A DNA stretch of 6,507 nucleotides, from assembly GCA_027483785.1 (NCBI GenBank), contig JAIXTU010000244.1, positions 1-6,507 on the forward strand, given 5' to 3'. A model generated the notes under the pieces. The model was not told the origin of the DNA, searched no databases, and saw nothing but the letters and a program-made list of their open reading frames with translations. How positions within the stretch are numbered: position 1 is the first letter of the stretch; every line of letters starts with the position of its first letter. The translations under genes and the position numbers were made by a program. Below, piece by piece: positions 1 to 5,442 of the stretch. The DNA comes from Flavobacterium sp. Its GTDB lineage: Bacteria > Bacteroidota > Bacteroidia > Flavobacteriales > Flavobacteriaceae.

Positions 1-1
1 A

Positions 2-379
2 CGACTTCAAAAAACTAAAACACCAATATCAAGCGGTAAAATAATTGCAGAGCAAACCTTAGGTTTTTGGACAGACTTATTTGAAGTTCATCATTATCGT
101 TTGCTAAAAGGTAAGCCCATACAAGTATTTAACTCATTGCCTGCTGGACACGGACGAAAAGAAGTAAATGATGAATTGGATAAAGTCAGGCGTTTCAGAA
201 ACAGAATAAATCACAATGAACCAATCTGTTTTATCGGTAATAATATCGACTTTACCGAAGCAATGGAAGTTCACAAATCGATAATCAACCTATTAACTTG
301 GATTGACCCCGAAATTATAAAACTAATTTCAGACATAGACACAGTAAAGAAGATTATCGACAAGGCAAATAAAATATAG
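2..379 (+). CDS. Abi-like HEPN-domain protein, 3' part only
   Basis: The reading frame is open from the window edge (frame beginning at base 2) and ends with TAG at 377-379, leaving the last 125 residues. Visible residue order: GFW at 21-23, then LF...Y at 26-32, then RRFRNRINHNEPI at 63-75. RNRINH (bases 197-214) fits the RNxxxH motif of HEPN ribonucleases, and the GFW...RNRxxHxEPI arrangement is that of the Abi-like (AbiD/AbiF, Abi_2) family. Members are linked to abortive infection against phage, probably by RNA cleavage, and act in the cytoplasm. The Arg and His are intact, so the active site looks functional. The true start lies upstream of the window; the TTG at 101 is inside the domain and is not a start. 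The target and any antitoxin cannot be seen. Family assignment is by motif from memory; phage defence is inference. Confidence 0.75.
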   Translation, partial: RLQKTKTPISSGKIIAEQTLGFWTDLFEVHHYRLLKGKPIQVFNSLPAGHGRKEVNDELDKVRRFRNRINHNEPICFIGNNIDFTEAMEVHKSIINLLTWIDPEIIKLISDIDTVKKIIDKANKI

Positions 380-536
380 AATACCAATTACTTACAGCCG
401 TCTGAAAAAGTTTGCGGGTGCGTTTCTTTGACAATCAAGTAATCTCGTAATATCTGCAAATCAACCAAAACTCGAGCAGCCAGAAGCTCAACATCTTAAA
501 AATACAATTCCCGTATTTCGGAGTACAATAGCCGAT

Positions 537-568
537 AAAAAGCTGCTTTTTTATGATTTTTAGCAGCT
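537..568 (-). terminator. Possible intrinsic terminator for the minus-strand M41-like gene
   Basis: Read on the minus strand, AGCTGCT (568-562) pairs perfectly with AGCAGCT (547-541) and is followed by a run of T (540-537). The loop is 14 bases, long and A-rich, which weakens it, and the hairpin lies about 180 bases after the stop of the gene at 746-1423. Outside it, AGCCG (530-534) and CGGCT (573-577) form a second, imperfect level of pairing. The plus-strand reading has no T-tail after the stem, so orientation favours minus. Confidence 0.35.
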
Positions 569-632
569 AATCCGGCTGTTCGCTGTAGTCCGCAAAAAAT
601 ACAGTTCGTTCAATCGGTTTGCCGTTGAGCTC
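562..632 (-). repeat. Short copy of a structured intergenic repeat
   Basis: On the minus strand this contains, in order, GAGCTC (632-627), a box ACCGATTGAACG (618-607), a small hairpin CTGTA/TACAG (604-600 with 587-583), and a box TACAGCGAACAGCCGGA followed by GCTGC (587-563). The second box matches the right end of the larger element at 3204-3228 at about 19 of 25 positions, hand-aligned, and the GATTG of the first box recurs at 3095-3099. Layout is the same in both: left box, variable inner hairpin, right box, GCTGC. I recall similar elements between genes of other flavobacteria but cannot name the family. It is in the same sense as the gene at 746-1423, whose stop codon lies 114 bases before it. 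Function unknown. Confidence 0.5.
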
Positions 633-745
633 ATTTTAAAATAAATTGGCTTTTAATGAAAAAACCGTATAGAACGCCAAATCAATTAAAACAGAAAACA
701 TAAATTTGATTTATAAACTTTTCGAATTAGGGGAAATCTATATAA

Positions 746-1423
746 CTACTTCTTAATTTTCATCTTTTGCTTAATTTCATCTTTTAAAGTCAGGAGATCA
801 ACCTCAATAATGCTTAAAATTTGGGTTGTCTCGTCTATCAAACTTCTTAATTCAGATTCAACAATTCTGTAGTTTTGTGTTTCATCTAAATTTGTTTCAT
901 CTAAATTGGTTATTATTTTAATAGATAGCGAAATAATTAATGATTCTAATTCTTTTATAAATTTCTTATTCTTAGAAATACGATCAAAATAATGGGTTGG
1001 TAAATCATTCCTTAAATATTCAGTTAATTCCCTATTATTTGTAAACTTGAGTAGAATCGAATTAATTAACTGACGATCCTTTTTTCCAGTACAAGAATTT
1101 TCACTGCACAAACATTTGTCAAACAATTTCAAAAGACTTTCGTTATCTTTTAAAAAAATGGATTCGAAAATGCACCCAGAAAATAAGCTTAAAATTTGAA
1201 AAGAGATTGCGTCTTGATCCAAAAGAACCTCTTCTAATTTAATTTCCGGTTTAACTTTAATGCCGCCACCCCAGCATTTTCCATTAATACAATTTCTGTG
1301 AAGAGTCAATTGCAAGCATTCTATTTCGTAAGTTGGAAATTGATTTGTAAAAAGGAGGTCTACGAAAAAATGCCCGAATTCATGCCAAAGTATCCTTTTA
1401 AGATCATTTTGATAAACCATCAT
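746..1423 (-). CDS. Uncharacterised protein, solo M41 (FtsH protease)-like domain
   Basis: 225 residues, no recognised name. HEFGH at residues 14-18 is an HExxH zinc-metallopeptidase motif. A GGG follows at 52-54, then a helix-like LSLFSGCIFES at 78-88 (G83, E87), then SCTGKKDRQLI at 110-120. This order parallels the M41 peptidase domain of FtsH: HEAGH, a Gly-rich turn, the 'laGraAEel' helix with its glutamate, and 'stGasnDl' with the aspartate that is the third zinc ligand; here that would be D116. There is no AAA ATPase domain, no signal peptide and no clear membrane anchor, so it would be a free-standing domain of about the length of the FtsH protease part. The C-terminal third is predicted-looking helix rich in charge. 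Seven cysteines lie between residues 36 and 111. Two ATGs (1423 and 1420) are adjacent; the first is used by convention. Strongly AT-rich compared with genes to the right, suggesting transfer. Zinc protease activity is inference; substrate unknown. Confidence 0.6.
   Translation of the reverse strand: MMVYQNDLKRILWHEFGHFFVDLLFTNQFPTYEIECLQLTLHRNCINGKCWGGGIKVKPEIKLEEVLLDQDAISFQILSLFSGCIFESIFLKDNESLLKLFDKCLCSENSCTGKKDRQLINSILLKFTNNRELTEYLRNDLPTHYFDRISKNKKFIKELESLIISLSIKIITNLDETNLDETQNYRIVESELRSLIDETTQILSIIEVDLLTLKDEIKQKMKIKK
880..909 (-). repeat. 15-bp tandem duplication inside the M41-like gene
   Basis: Two adjacent 15-base units (880-894 and 895-909) differ at one position. They encode NLDET twice in a row (residues 173-182) in the helical tail, away from the metal-binding motifs. 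The in-frame unit could gain or lose copies by slippage without breaking the gene. Confidence 0.8.
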
Positions 1424-1721
1424 AAAGTATTAGAAATCTGATTAATTACGAAATTACAGAAATATAAATAGTTACTTTCCTTCAATATATCACTAGTGTT
1501 TTTTGTGAATCTGTACCATTTATACACACCTGAGCAGCGTTGATTAACTGCAATTTACAATCCTGCCAAAATTTTTAAATACTTTACAAAACTTTAAGCT
1601 GTTAATAGATTCCAAACGAGAAATTTATCATTTCAACAGGACTCAGTAATGCGATTTAACCTTAACAACTAATCAATCAACGTTCAATATCTAAAAGAAT
1701 ATGGAATAAAAATAAGCTAAA
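1424..1721. other. Gene-free AT-rich stretch
   Basis: These 298 bases lie between two minus-strand genes. No coding frame is convincing. The part next to 1424 should hold the promoter of the M41-like gene (weak candidate listed). The 8-base palindrome CACTAGTG (1491-1498) is unremarkable alone. No terminator hairpin with a T-run was found after the NupG-like gene, so its transcription may run through here. Confidence 0.5.
1459..1485 (-). promoter_or_regulatory. Weak candidate promoter of the M41-like gene
   Basis: On the minus strand, TTG (1485-1483), a 16-base spacer and TATATTTC (1466-1459) resemble the Bacteroidota pattern TTG...TANNTTTG, with the last base of the -7 box wrong and the spacer one base short. 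It would give a leader of about 30 bases before the ATG at 1423. In such AT-rich DNA a chance match is quite possible. Confidence 0.3.
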
Positions 1722-2978
1722 TCAATGCCCGCCTTGCAAACGCGCGTCGTTTGGGTCGTGTTTGTGTTTGAAAAATAAGCCAAATAAAATGGCAATAACT
1801 AAGGCGTAAGCGGCAAACGAAAGCCAGATGTTGTGCCAATCGCGAACGCCGTTGCTTGTAAAAAATGCGTCGATGAGCTTTCCGCTGATGAGGCCGCCGA
1901 AAAAGGCACCAAAGCCGTTACTCATCATCATAAACAAGCCTTGTGCCGACGAACGTATTTTTGAATCGGTTGTGGTTTCCACAAATAAAGATCCTGAAAT
2001 ATTAAAGAAATCGAACGCCATACCGTACACGATACAAGATAGAATAATCATCCAGAGTCCGTCGCCCGGATTGCCGTACGCAAACAAACCAAAACGCAAT
2101 ACCCAAGCCAATAACGAAATCATCATCACGCGCTTGATTCCGAAACGCTTCAAGAAAAACGGAATGGCCAAAATAAACAAGGTTTCGCTTACTTGCGAAA
2201 TCGACATAATTAACGTCGATTTTTTAACTACCACGCTATCGGCATATTGTGGCATGTTTTTAAACTCGTCGAGGAAAACGTCGCCGTACATGTTGGTTAA
2301 TTGTAGTGCCGCACCCAAGAACATGGAAAACAAGAAAAACAAAGCCATTTTGTATTGCCCGAATAAGGCAAAAGCGTTTAAACCTAATTTTTCGATCACG
2401 GTAGCGCGTTCCGAAATTTGTTGTTGTGGCGCGCAAGCCGGTAAACTAAAACTATACAATCCGAGAATGATTCCTGCAATTCCGGAAATGTAAAACATGT
2501 TTTCAGAAGCCTTATTTCCCGATAGGTTGGTTAACCACATGGCGGCAATAAAACCCACGGTTCCGAACACACGAATGGGAGGAAACACTTTTACGACATC
2601 GTAATTTGCTCCTTTAAGAATGTGGTACGCCACCGAATTTGATAATGAAATCGTTGGCATATAGCAAAGCATGGCGCCAAAAACGATCCAAAAAAACTCA
2701 GTAGGATTTTGCGCCTGAGGCAAATACAACATAAAACCAGCACTCGCTAAATGCAACAAACCGTACAAACGCTCGCCGTTTAAATACTTGTCGGCTATGA
2801 TTCCAGTTAAAGCCGGCATGATGATCGATGCAATTCCTAAGGTAGAAAAGACGGCTCCAAACTGATCGCCACTCCATTGCTTGGTGCCAAACCAGTAATT
2901 TCCAATTGTTATTAACCACGCGCCCCAAACAAAAAATTGGAGAAAACTCATGCCGATAAGCTTCGATTTCAAATTCAT
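1722..2978 (-). CDS. nupG: NupG-family nucleoside:H+ symporter
   Basis: Inner-membrane importer of the major facilitator superfamily that takes up nucleosides with protons. The 418 residues equal the length of E. coli NupG, and long blocks match it from memory, including FPPIRVFGTVGF (132-143), LQLTNMYG (225-232), IMSISQVSETLFI (257-269) and AFDFFNISGS (321-330). Residues reported to line the NupG binding site are present: R136, T140, F143, Q226, N229, Q262, E265, F322 and D323 in this numbering. About twelve membrane spans fit the hydropathy; GIIADKYLNGER (59-70) is the MFS loop 2-3 motif. The start is set at ATG 2978, giving MNLKSKLIGM; the frame can be extended to 3032, but that adds 18 unhydrophobic residues and would begin upstream of the predicted transcript start. 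Stands alone: no nucleoside hydrolase or phosphorylase adjoins it, and the exact nucleoside preference cannot be told. Confidence 0.93.
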   Translation of the reverse strand: MNLKSKLIGMSFLQFFVWGAWLITIGNYWFGTKQWSGDQFGAVFSTLGIASIIMPALTGIIADKYLNGERLYGLLHLASAGFMLYLPQAQNPTEFFWIVFGAMLCYMPTISLSNSVAYHILKGANYDVVKVFPPIRVFGTVGFIAAMWLTNLSGNKASENMFYISGIAGIILGLYSFSLPACAPQQQISERATVIEKLGLNAFALFGQYKMALFFLFSMFLGAALQLTNMYGDVFLDEFKNMPQYADSVVVKKSTLIMSISQVSETLFILAIPFFLKRFGIKRVMMISLLAWVLRFGLFAYGNPGDGLWMIILSCIVYGMAFDFFNISGSLFVETTTDSKIRSSAQGLFMMMSNGFGAFFGGLISGKLIDAFFTSNGVRDWHNIWLSFAAYALVIAILFGLFFKHKHDPNDARLQGGH

Positions 2979-2987
2979 GAAGTTCTG

Positions 2988-3036
2988 TTTTGTGTAAATG
3001 CAGCGTAAAGCTAACATTAATTTACAATACACAAAA
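2988..3036. promoter_or_regulatory. Inverted repeat around the NupG promoter, possible operator
   Basis: TTTTGTGTA (2988-2996) and TACACAAAA (3028-3036) are perfect 9-base inverted copies 31 bases apart, about 40 bases centre to centre. One arm covers the TTG box of the NupG promoter (3032-3034); the other would lie in the first bases of the leader. This placement suits a repressor binding both halves, but the wide spacing is unusual for a single dimer and chance is not excluded. Confidence 0.35.
3006..3034 (-). promoter_or_regulatory. Promoter of the NupG-like gene
   Basis: On the minus strand, TTG (3034-3032), an 18-base spacer and TAGCTTTA (3013-3006) match the Bacteroidota sigma-A pattern except for the last base of the -7 box. 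The transcript would begin near 3000, leaving a leader of about 20 bases to the ATG at 2978. This supports the shorter NupG start. Confidence 0.5.
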
Positions 3037-3086
3037 TTTTAGGAATACGATTGCAAAGGCAACATCTTTTCTTGAAAACGATTGCC

Positions 3087-3228
3087 GCAGCCCGGATTGC
3101 AGCGGAAAACCCGCAAGGCCGTACAGCCCGTTTTGCAGGGCGCGGTGGCGACGCAAGAAGCCAACTGCTGCACGTAGCAAAACGAGCTGTACGGACGCGG
3201 ATTTGCAGCGAAAAACCGGAAATGCTGC
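3087..3228 (+). repeat. GC-rich structured repeat element, long copy
   Basis: A nested palindrome between the terminator of the DUF2911 gene and the promoter of the NupG-like gene. Outer pairing: GCAGC (3087-3091) with GCTGC (3224-3228), next to CCGG (3092-3095) with CCGG (3216-3219). Then CCGC (3111-3114) with GCGG (3197-3200). Inner stem: 3119-3136 with 3177-3194, 18 positions with a single mismatch. A 40-base apical part contains a small TGGC/GCCA hairpin (3146-3149 with 3160-3163). Flanking the inner stem are near-identical direct boxes, GGATTGCAGCGG-AAAACC (3094-3111) and GGATTTGCAGCG-AAAAACC (3199-3217). The right box is shared with the copy at 562-632. Short open frames on both strands cross it but look like no protein. 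It is plainly richer in G and C than its surroundings. Could be a non-autonomous mobile repeat or a structured RNA. Confidence 0.65.
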
Positions 3229-3243
3229 CCAAAAACAAGGCCT

Positions 3244-3272
3244 AAAAAAAGTCGCCGTATTCGGGCGACTTT
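3244..3272 (-). terminator. Intrinsic terminator of the DUF2911 gene
   Basis: On the minus strand GTCGCC (3269-3264) pairs with GGCGAC (3256-3251) across a 7-base loop, extended by AAA/TTT on the outside, and is followed by a run of seven T (3250-3244). It starts about 20 bases after the stop codon at 3291-3293. Strong stem, short loop and T-tail make this a standard rho-independent terminator. Confidence 0.85.
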
Positions 3273-3290
3273 CCACGGTTGCTTGTGAAT

Positions 3291-4133
3291 TTATTTTTTA
3301 CTCCACTCGTTAATGCTGTCTTTGTTCATTTTCACGTAGTCGGCATTCTTAGCAGCTTCAGCAGCAGCTAATGAGATTTTAGCCGTTTCGATTGCTCCTT
3401 TTTTATCGCCTAACTTCGCTTGAATCAACGACTTTAAACGCGAGTACCAAAATGGCTTTTCTGCGCTCAATTCCAAGGCTTTATTTACATAAGTAAGCGC
3501 CTTGGTTAAATCGCCGTTTGACTGATAGTAATATTGCGCAGCACCAAAGAAATCGTTTGCCGTCGGACCCGCCAATACGCGCTCGATGTTAGCCATAGCT
3601 GTTTTTTGGGTAGGAACTTCGAATTTCACAGCTACCAAAGTTTTTTCCCAGCTCAATTCCAAATGTGCAAAATTGTTATCTAAGTTATTGATACTGATGG
3701 TAAAGCTTTCTACATTTCGGTTTAATTGCTCCGGTTTAGCCGTTGTACGCAACGCCACTTTTTCTTCGCTCCACACTTCTGGAGTTCCCCAATTGTCGGT
3801 ATCGGTATAGAAAACGATTTCCCACGCATCGGCTTTTGGCGTAGCGAAAATCGCATATTTTCCTTTCTTCAAAGTTTTACCGTCGATGGTTACATCTTCG
3901 CTGAAGCTAACCATTGAATTTTGGTTGGCGCCGGTTCTCCAAAGCTTGCCAAAAGGAACAAGATCTCCGAAAATGGCACGACCTTTTGCACTCGGACGAG
4001 AGTATTCGATGTTTACTTCAGTTAAGCCAACTGTTTGTTGTACAGTTGCTTTCGGGCTAGCAGCCGGAGTTTTTAATTGCGCTTGTAGAAACGAAACAGT
4101 GGCAATTGCCAAGATTACTAGTATCTTTTTCAT
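3291..4133 (-). CDS. Exported DUF2911 protein with TPR-like C-terminus
   Basis: 280 residues. MKKILVILAIATVSFLQA is a signal peptide with likely cleavage before Q19, so the protein is exported, probably to the periplasm; no lipobox cysteine is present. Residues about 23-170 are a DUF2911 domain, with its hallmark run YSRPSAKGRAIFG (44-56), LVPFGKLWRTGAN (58-70) and GKYAIFATP (91-99). The C-terminal part (about 195-262) is helical with TPR-like spacing, e.g. NGDLTKALTYVNKALEL and LGDKKGAIETAKISLAAA. DUF2911 is common in Bacteroidota and has no established biochemical function; the TPR-like tail suggests protein contacts. Start chosen at ATG 4133 because it begins the signal peptide and lies just after a good promoter; the longer frame to 4211 would extend upstream of that promoter. 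Single-gene transcript with its own promoter and terminator, divergent from the photolyase operon. Confidence 0.88.
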   Translation of the reverse strand: MKKILVILAIATVSFLQAQLKTPAASPKATVQQTVGLTEVNIEYSRPSAKGRAIFGDLVPFGKLWRTGANQNSMVSFSEDVTIDGKTLKKGKYAIFATPKADAWEIVFYTDTDNWGTPEVWSEEKVALRTTAKPEQLNRNVESFTISINNLDNNFAHLELSWEKTLVAVKFEVPTQKTAMANIERVLAGPTANDFFGAAQYYYQSNGDLTKALTYVNKALELSAEKPFWYSRLKSLIQAKLGDKKGAIETAKISLAAAEAAKNADYVKMNKDSINEWSKK

Positions 4134-4155
4134 TAGTGTATGGATAAAGTTTTTC

Positions 4156-4183
4156 CAAAAGTACGAACCGTATTTGGGCTTAA
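4156..4183 (-). promoter_or_regulatory. Promoter of the DUF2911 gene
   Basis: On the minus strand, TTA (4183-4181), a 17-base spacer and TACTTTTG (4163-4156), a perfect TANNTTTG -7 box. The transcript would start near 4150, leaving a leader of roughly 16 bases before the ATG at 4133, which supports the signal-peptide start. Confidence 0.65.
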
Positions 4184-4214
4184 TCGTTAAGATTACCTTA
4201 AAAAACCGCATTCG

Positions 4215-4248
4215 TTTGTTTAATGTTTTTTGAAATTAGTTAAACAAA
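4215..4248. promoter_or_regulatory. Inverted repeat at the photolyase operon promoter, candidate operator
   Basis: TTTGTTTAA (4215-4223) and TTAAACAAA (4240-4248) are perfect 9-base inverted copies with a 16-base spacer. The TTG -33 box (4230-4232) sits in the exact middle and the right arm ends two bases before the -7 box. A dimeric regulator bound here would control access of RNA polymerase to the SRPBCC-SDR-photolyase promoter. By analogy with photolyase gene groups elsewhere a MerR-family light regulator (LitR/CarH type) is possible, but no such gene is in the window and the link is inference. Confidence 0.5.
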
Positions 4249-4257
4249 GTATATTTG
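4230..4257 (+). promoter_or_regulatory. Promoter of the SRPBCC-SDR-photolyase operon
   Basis: TTG (4230-4232), a 17-base spacer and TATATTTG (4250-4257) match the Bacteroidota promoter pattern perfectly. Transcription would start around 4263-4265, giving a very short leader of about 10 bases before the ATG at 4274. No Shine-Dalgarno sequence is present, as is usual in this phylum. Confidence 0.75.
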
Positions 4258-4273
4258 AAAACATTTTCAAACT

Positions 4274-4738
4274 ATGGCTTTACACATTAAAAGAGGTTCA
4301 TTACGCCTGCCACTTTCGGTAGATGAAGCTTGGGAATTTCTTTCAAATCCGAAGAATCTTAAAATAATTACGCCGGAAGCCATGGGCTTTTCAATTGTGA
4401 GTGGCGCCGACCGGCCGATGTACCCGGGACAAATTATTGAATACGATGTTACGCCATTACCTGGATTTAAAACGCGTTGGGTAAGCGAAATCACTCATGT
4501 CATTGATCGGCATTATTTTGTTGATATTCAACTACAAGGACCTTATGCGTTTTGGCACCACAAACATTTTATCACTGAAATTCCGGGCGGTGTTTTAATG
4601 GAAGACATAATTCACTACCGTTTGCCTTTGGGCTTTCTCGGAGATCTCTTCCACCCTATTTTAGTGAAACCCAAACTAGACGAAATTTTTGCATACCGAA
4701 CAAAAAAACTAACCGAATTATTTGGAACTTTAGACTAA
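4274..4738 (+). CDS. SRPBCC-fold (START/Bet v1-like) protein
   Basis: 154 residues, cytoplasmic, no signal peptide. The opening SLRLPLSVDEAWEFLSNPKNLKIITP (9-34) is the usual first strand and helix of SRPBCC proteins, and the block GPYAFWHHKHFITEIPGG (89-106) with LMEDIIHYRLPLG (108-120) is typical of the small subgroup often annotated 'cell division inhibitor' or 'SRPBCC family'. It ends in a long C-terminal helix (about 133-150), the lid of the hydrophobic cavity. The fold binds lipids or other small hydrophobic ligands; the ligand here is unknown. It is the first gene of an operon with an SDR protein (5-base gap) and a DNA photolyase, a grouping also known from light-induced gene sets in other bacteria, so it is likely expressed under light or UV stress. 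The old 'cell division inhibitor' label has little support. Confidence 0.85.
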   Translation: MALHIKRGSLRLPLSVDEAWEFLSNPKNLKIITPEAMGFSIVSGADRPMYPGQIIEYDVTPLPGFKTRWVSEITHVIDRHYFVDIQLQGPYAFWHHKHFITEIPGGVLMEDIIHYRLPLGFLGDLFHPILVKPKLDEIFAYRTKKLTELFGTLD

Positions 4739-4743
4739 GAACC

Positions 4744-5442
4744 ATGAAAAATATTTTAATTATCGGCGGAACCTCGGGTATAGGAAAAGCCTTGACTGAA
4801 AAATTAAGTACTACACATAAACTTTACGTAACGTCACGTAATCCGCTGGCTAGCAATAATTCAAACCTTACGTATTTACAGTACGATGTTGTTACTGGCG
4901 ATTTCCCAGCAGCTGCACTTCCGGCACATTTAGACGGTGTGGTATATTGCCCAGGAACGATAAACTTGCGCCCGTTTAAAGGCATAAAATCCGAAACGTT
5001 TGAACAAGATTTGCAAGTAAATTTCATTGGTTTGGTAAAGACATTGCAACAGGTTTTACCACTTTTACAGGCAGCTCCGAATGCTTCGGTGGTAGCTTTT
5101 AGCACGGTTGCTGTAAAAATGGGAATGCCTTTTCACACTTCGGTTGCAGGAGCCAAAGGTGCTATCGAAGGTTTTGCACGTGCCTTTGCAGCAGAATTTG
5201 CACCTAAAATTCGCATGAATGTAATTGCGCCTTCGTTAACCGATACGCCTTTGGCAGACAAGTTTTTAAACAGCGATGTGAAGCGCGAGAAATCGGCCGA
5301 ACGTCATCCGCTTAAAAAAGTTGGAACGCCTGAGGAAATTGCTTCGGCGGCAGCTTATTTGTTGTCTGAAGATTCTAGTTGGATTAGCGGACAGATTTTT
5401 CACATCGATGGCGGCATGTCATCTTTATTAACATCGGTATGA
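4744..5442 (+). CDS. SDR-family protein lacking the catalytic tyrosine
   Basis: 232 residues, cytoplasmic Rossmann-fold protein of the short-chain dehydrogenase/reductase superfamily. GGTSGIG (8-14) is the nucleotide-binding glycine motif; N93 in VNFIG, S120 in AFSTVAV, K138 in AGAKGAIEG and the C-terminal SGQIFHIDGG (215-224) are all in place. The YxxxK motif is altered: the position of the tyrosine is V134 (VAGAK), and the NNAG motif reads YCPG (68-71). PSLTDTPLADKF (163-174) follows, as in related proteins near photolyase genes, which as I recall also lack the tyrosine (ASVAAAKG). It may therefore bind NAD(P)(H) but not carry out standard carbonyl reduction. The ATG is 5 bases after the SRPBCC stop, and the stop overlaps the photolyase start by ATGA (5439-5442), so the three are probably translationally coupled. 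Confidence 0.88.
   Translation: MKNILIIGGTSGIGKALTEKLSTTHKLYVTSRNPLASNNSNLTYLQYDVVTGDFPAAALPAHLDGVVYCPGTINLRPFKGIKSETFEQDLQVNFIGLVKTLQQVLPLLQAAPNASVVAFSTVAVKMGMPFHTSVAGAKGAIEGFARAFAAEFAPKIRMNVIAPSLTDTPLADKFLNSDVKREKSAERHPLKKVGTPEEIASAAAYLLSEDSSWISGQIFHIDGGMSSLLTSV

Larger units (their letters stand above)
380..745. other. Gene-free stretch with a repeat and a terminator-like hairpin
   Basis: These 366 bases separate two convergent genes (Abi-like on plus, M41-like on minus). No frame on either strand gives a credible protein. The part at 537-632 is structured: a terminator-like hairpin and a short copy of the repeat also found at 3087-3228, both listed separately. The rest (380-536 and 633-745) is AT-rich and I see nothing definite in it. 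No convincing terminator was found for the plus-strand Abi-like gene. Confidence 0.6.

Noticed and set aside
1621..1721. Possible remnant leader of a lost plus-strand gene (an ACAACTAATCAATCAACG tract, then ATG GAA TAA)
   Set aside because: It resembles leaders seen in Bacteroidota but stops after two codons and no homology follows; too thin to call a pseudogene.
1828..2493. A 221-codon open frame on the plus strand opposite the NupG-like gene
   Set aside because: It is wholly antisense to a gene with strong family identity, has no promoter of the TANNTTTG type, and its protein is rich in Lys, Pro and Ile without any recognisable pattern.
2979..3032. Longer start for the NupG-like gene at 3032
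   Set aside because: It would begin at the -33 box of the best promoter and adds residues not found in the family.
2990..3313. Several overlapping small frames on both strands (64-107 codons) in the region between the NupG-like and DUF2911 genes
   Set aside because: They come from the GC-rich palindromic repeat, where stops are scarce; frames overlap each other, cross a terminator and look like no protein.
4134..4211. Longer start for the DUF2911 gene at 4211
   Set aside because: It would bury the signal peptide at residue 27 and place the start upstream of the promoter at 4156-4183.
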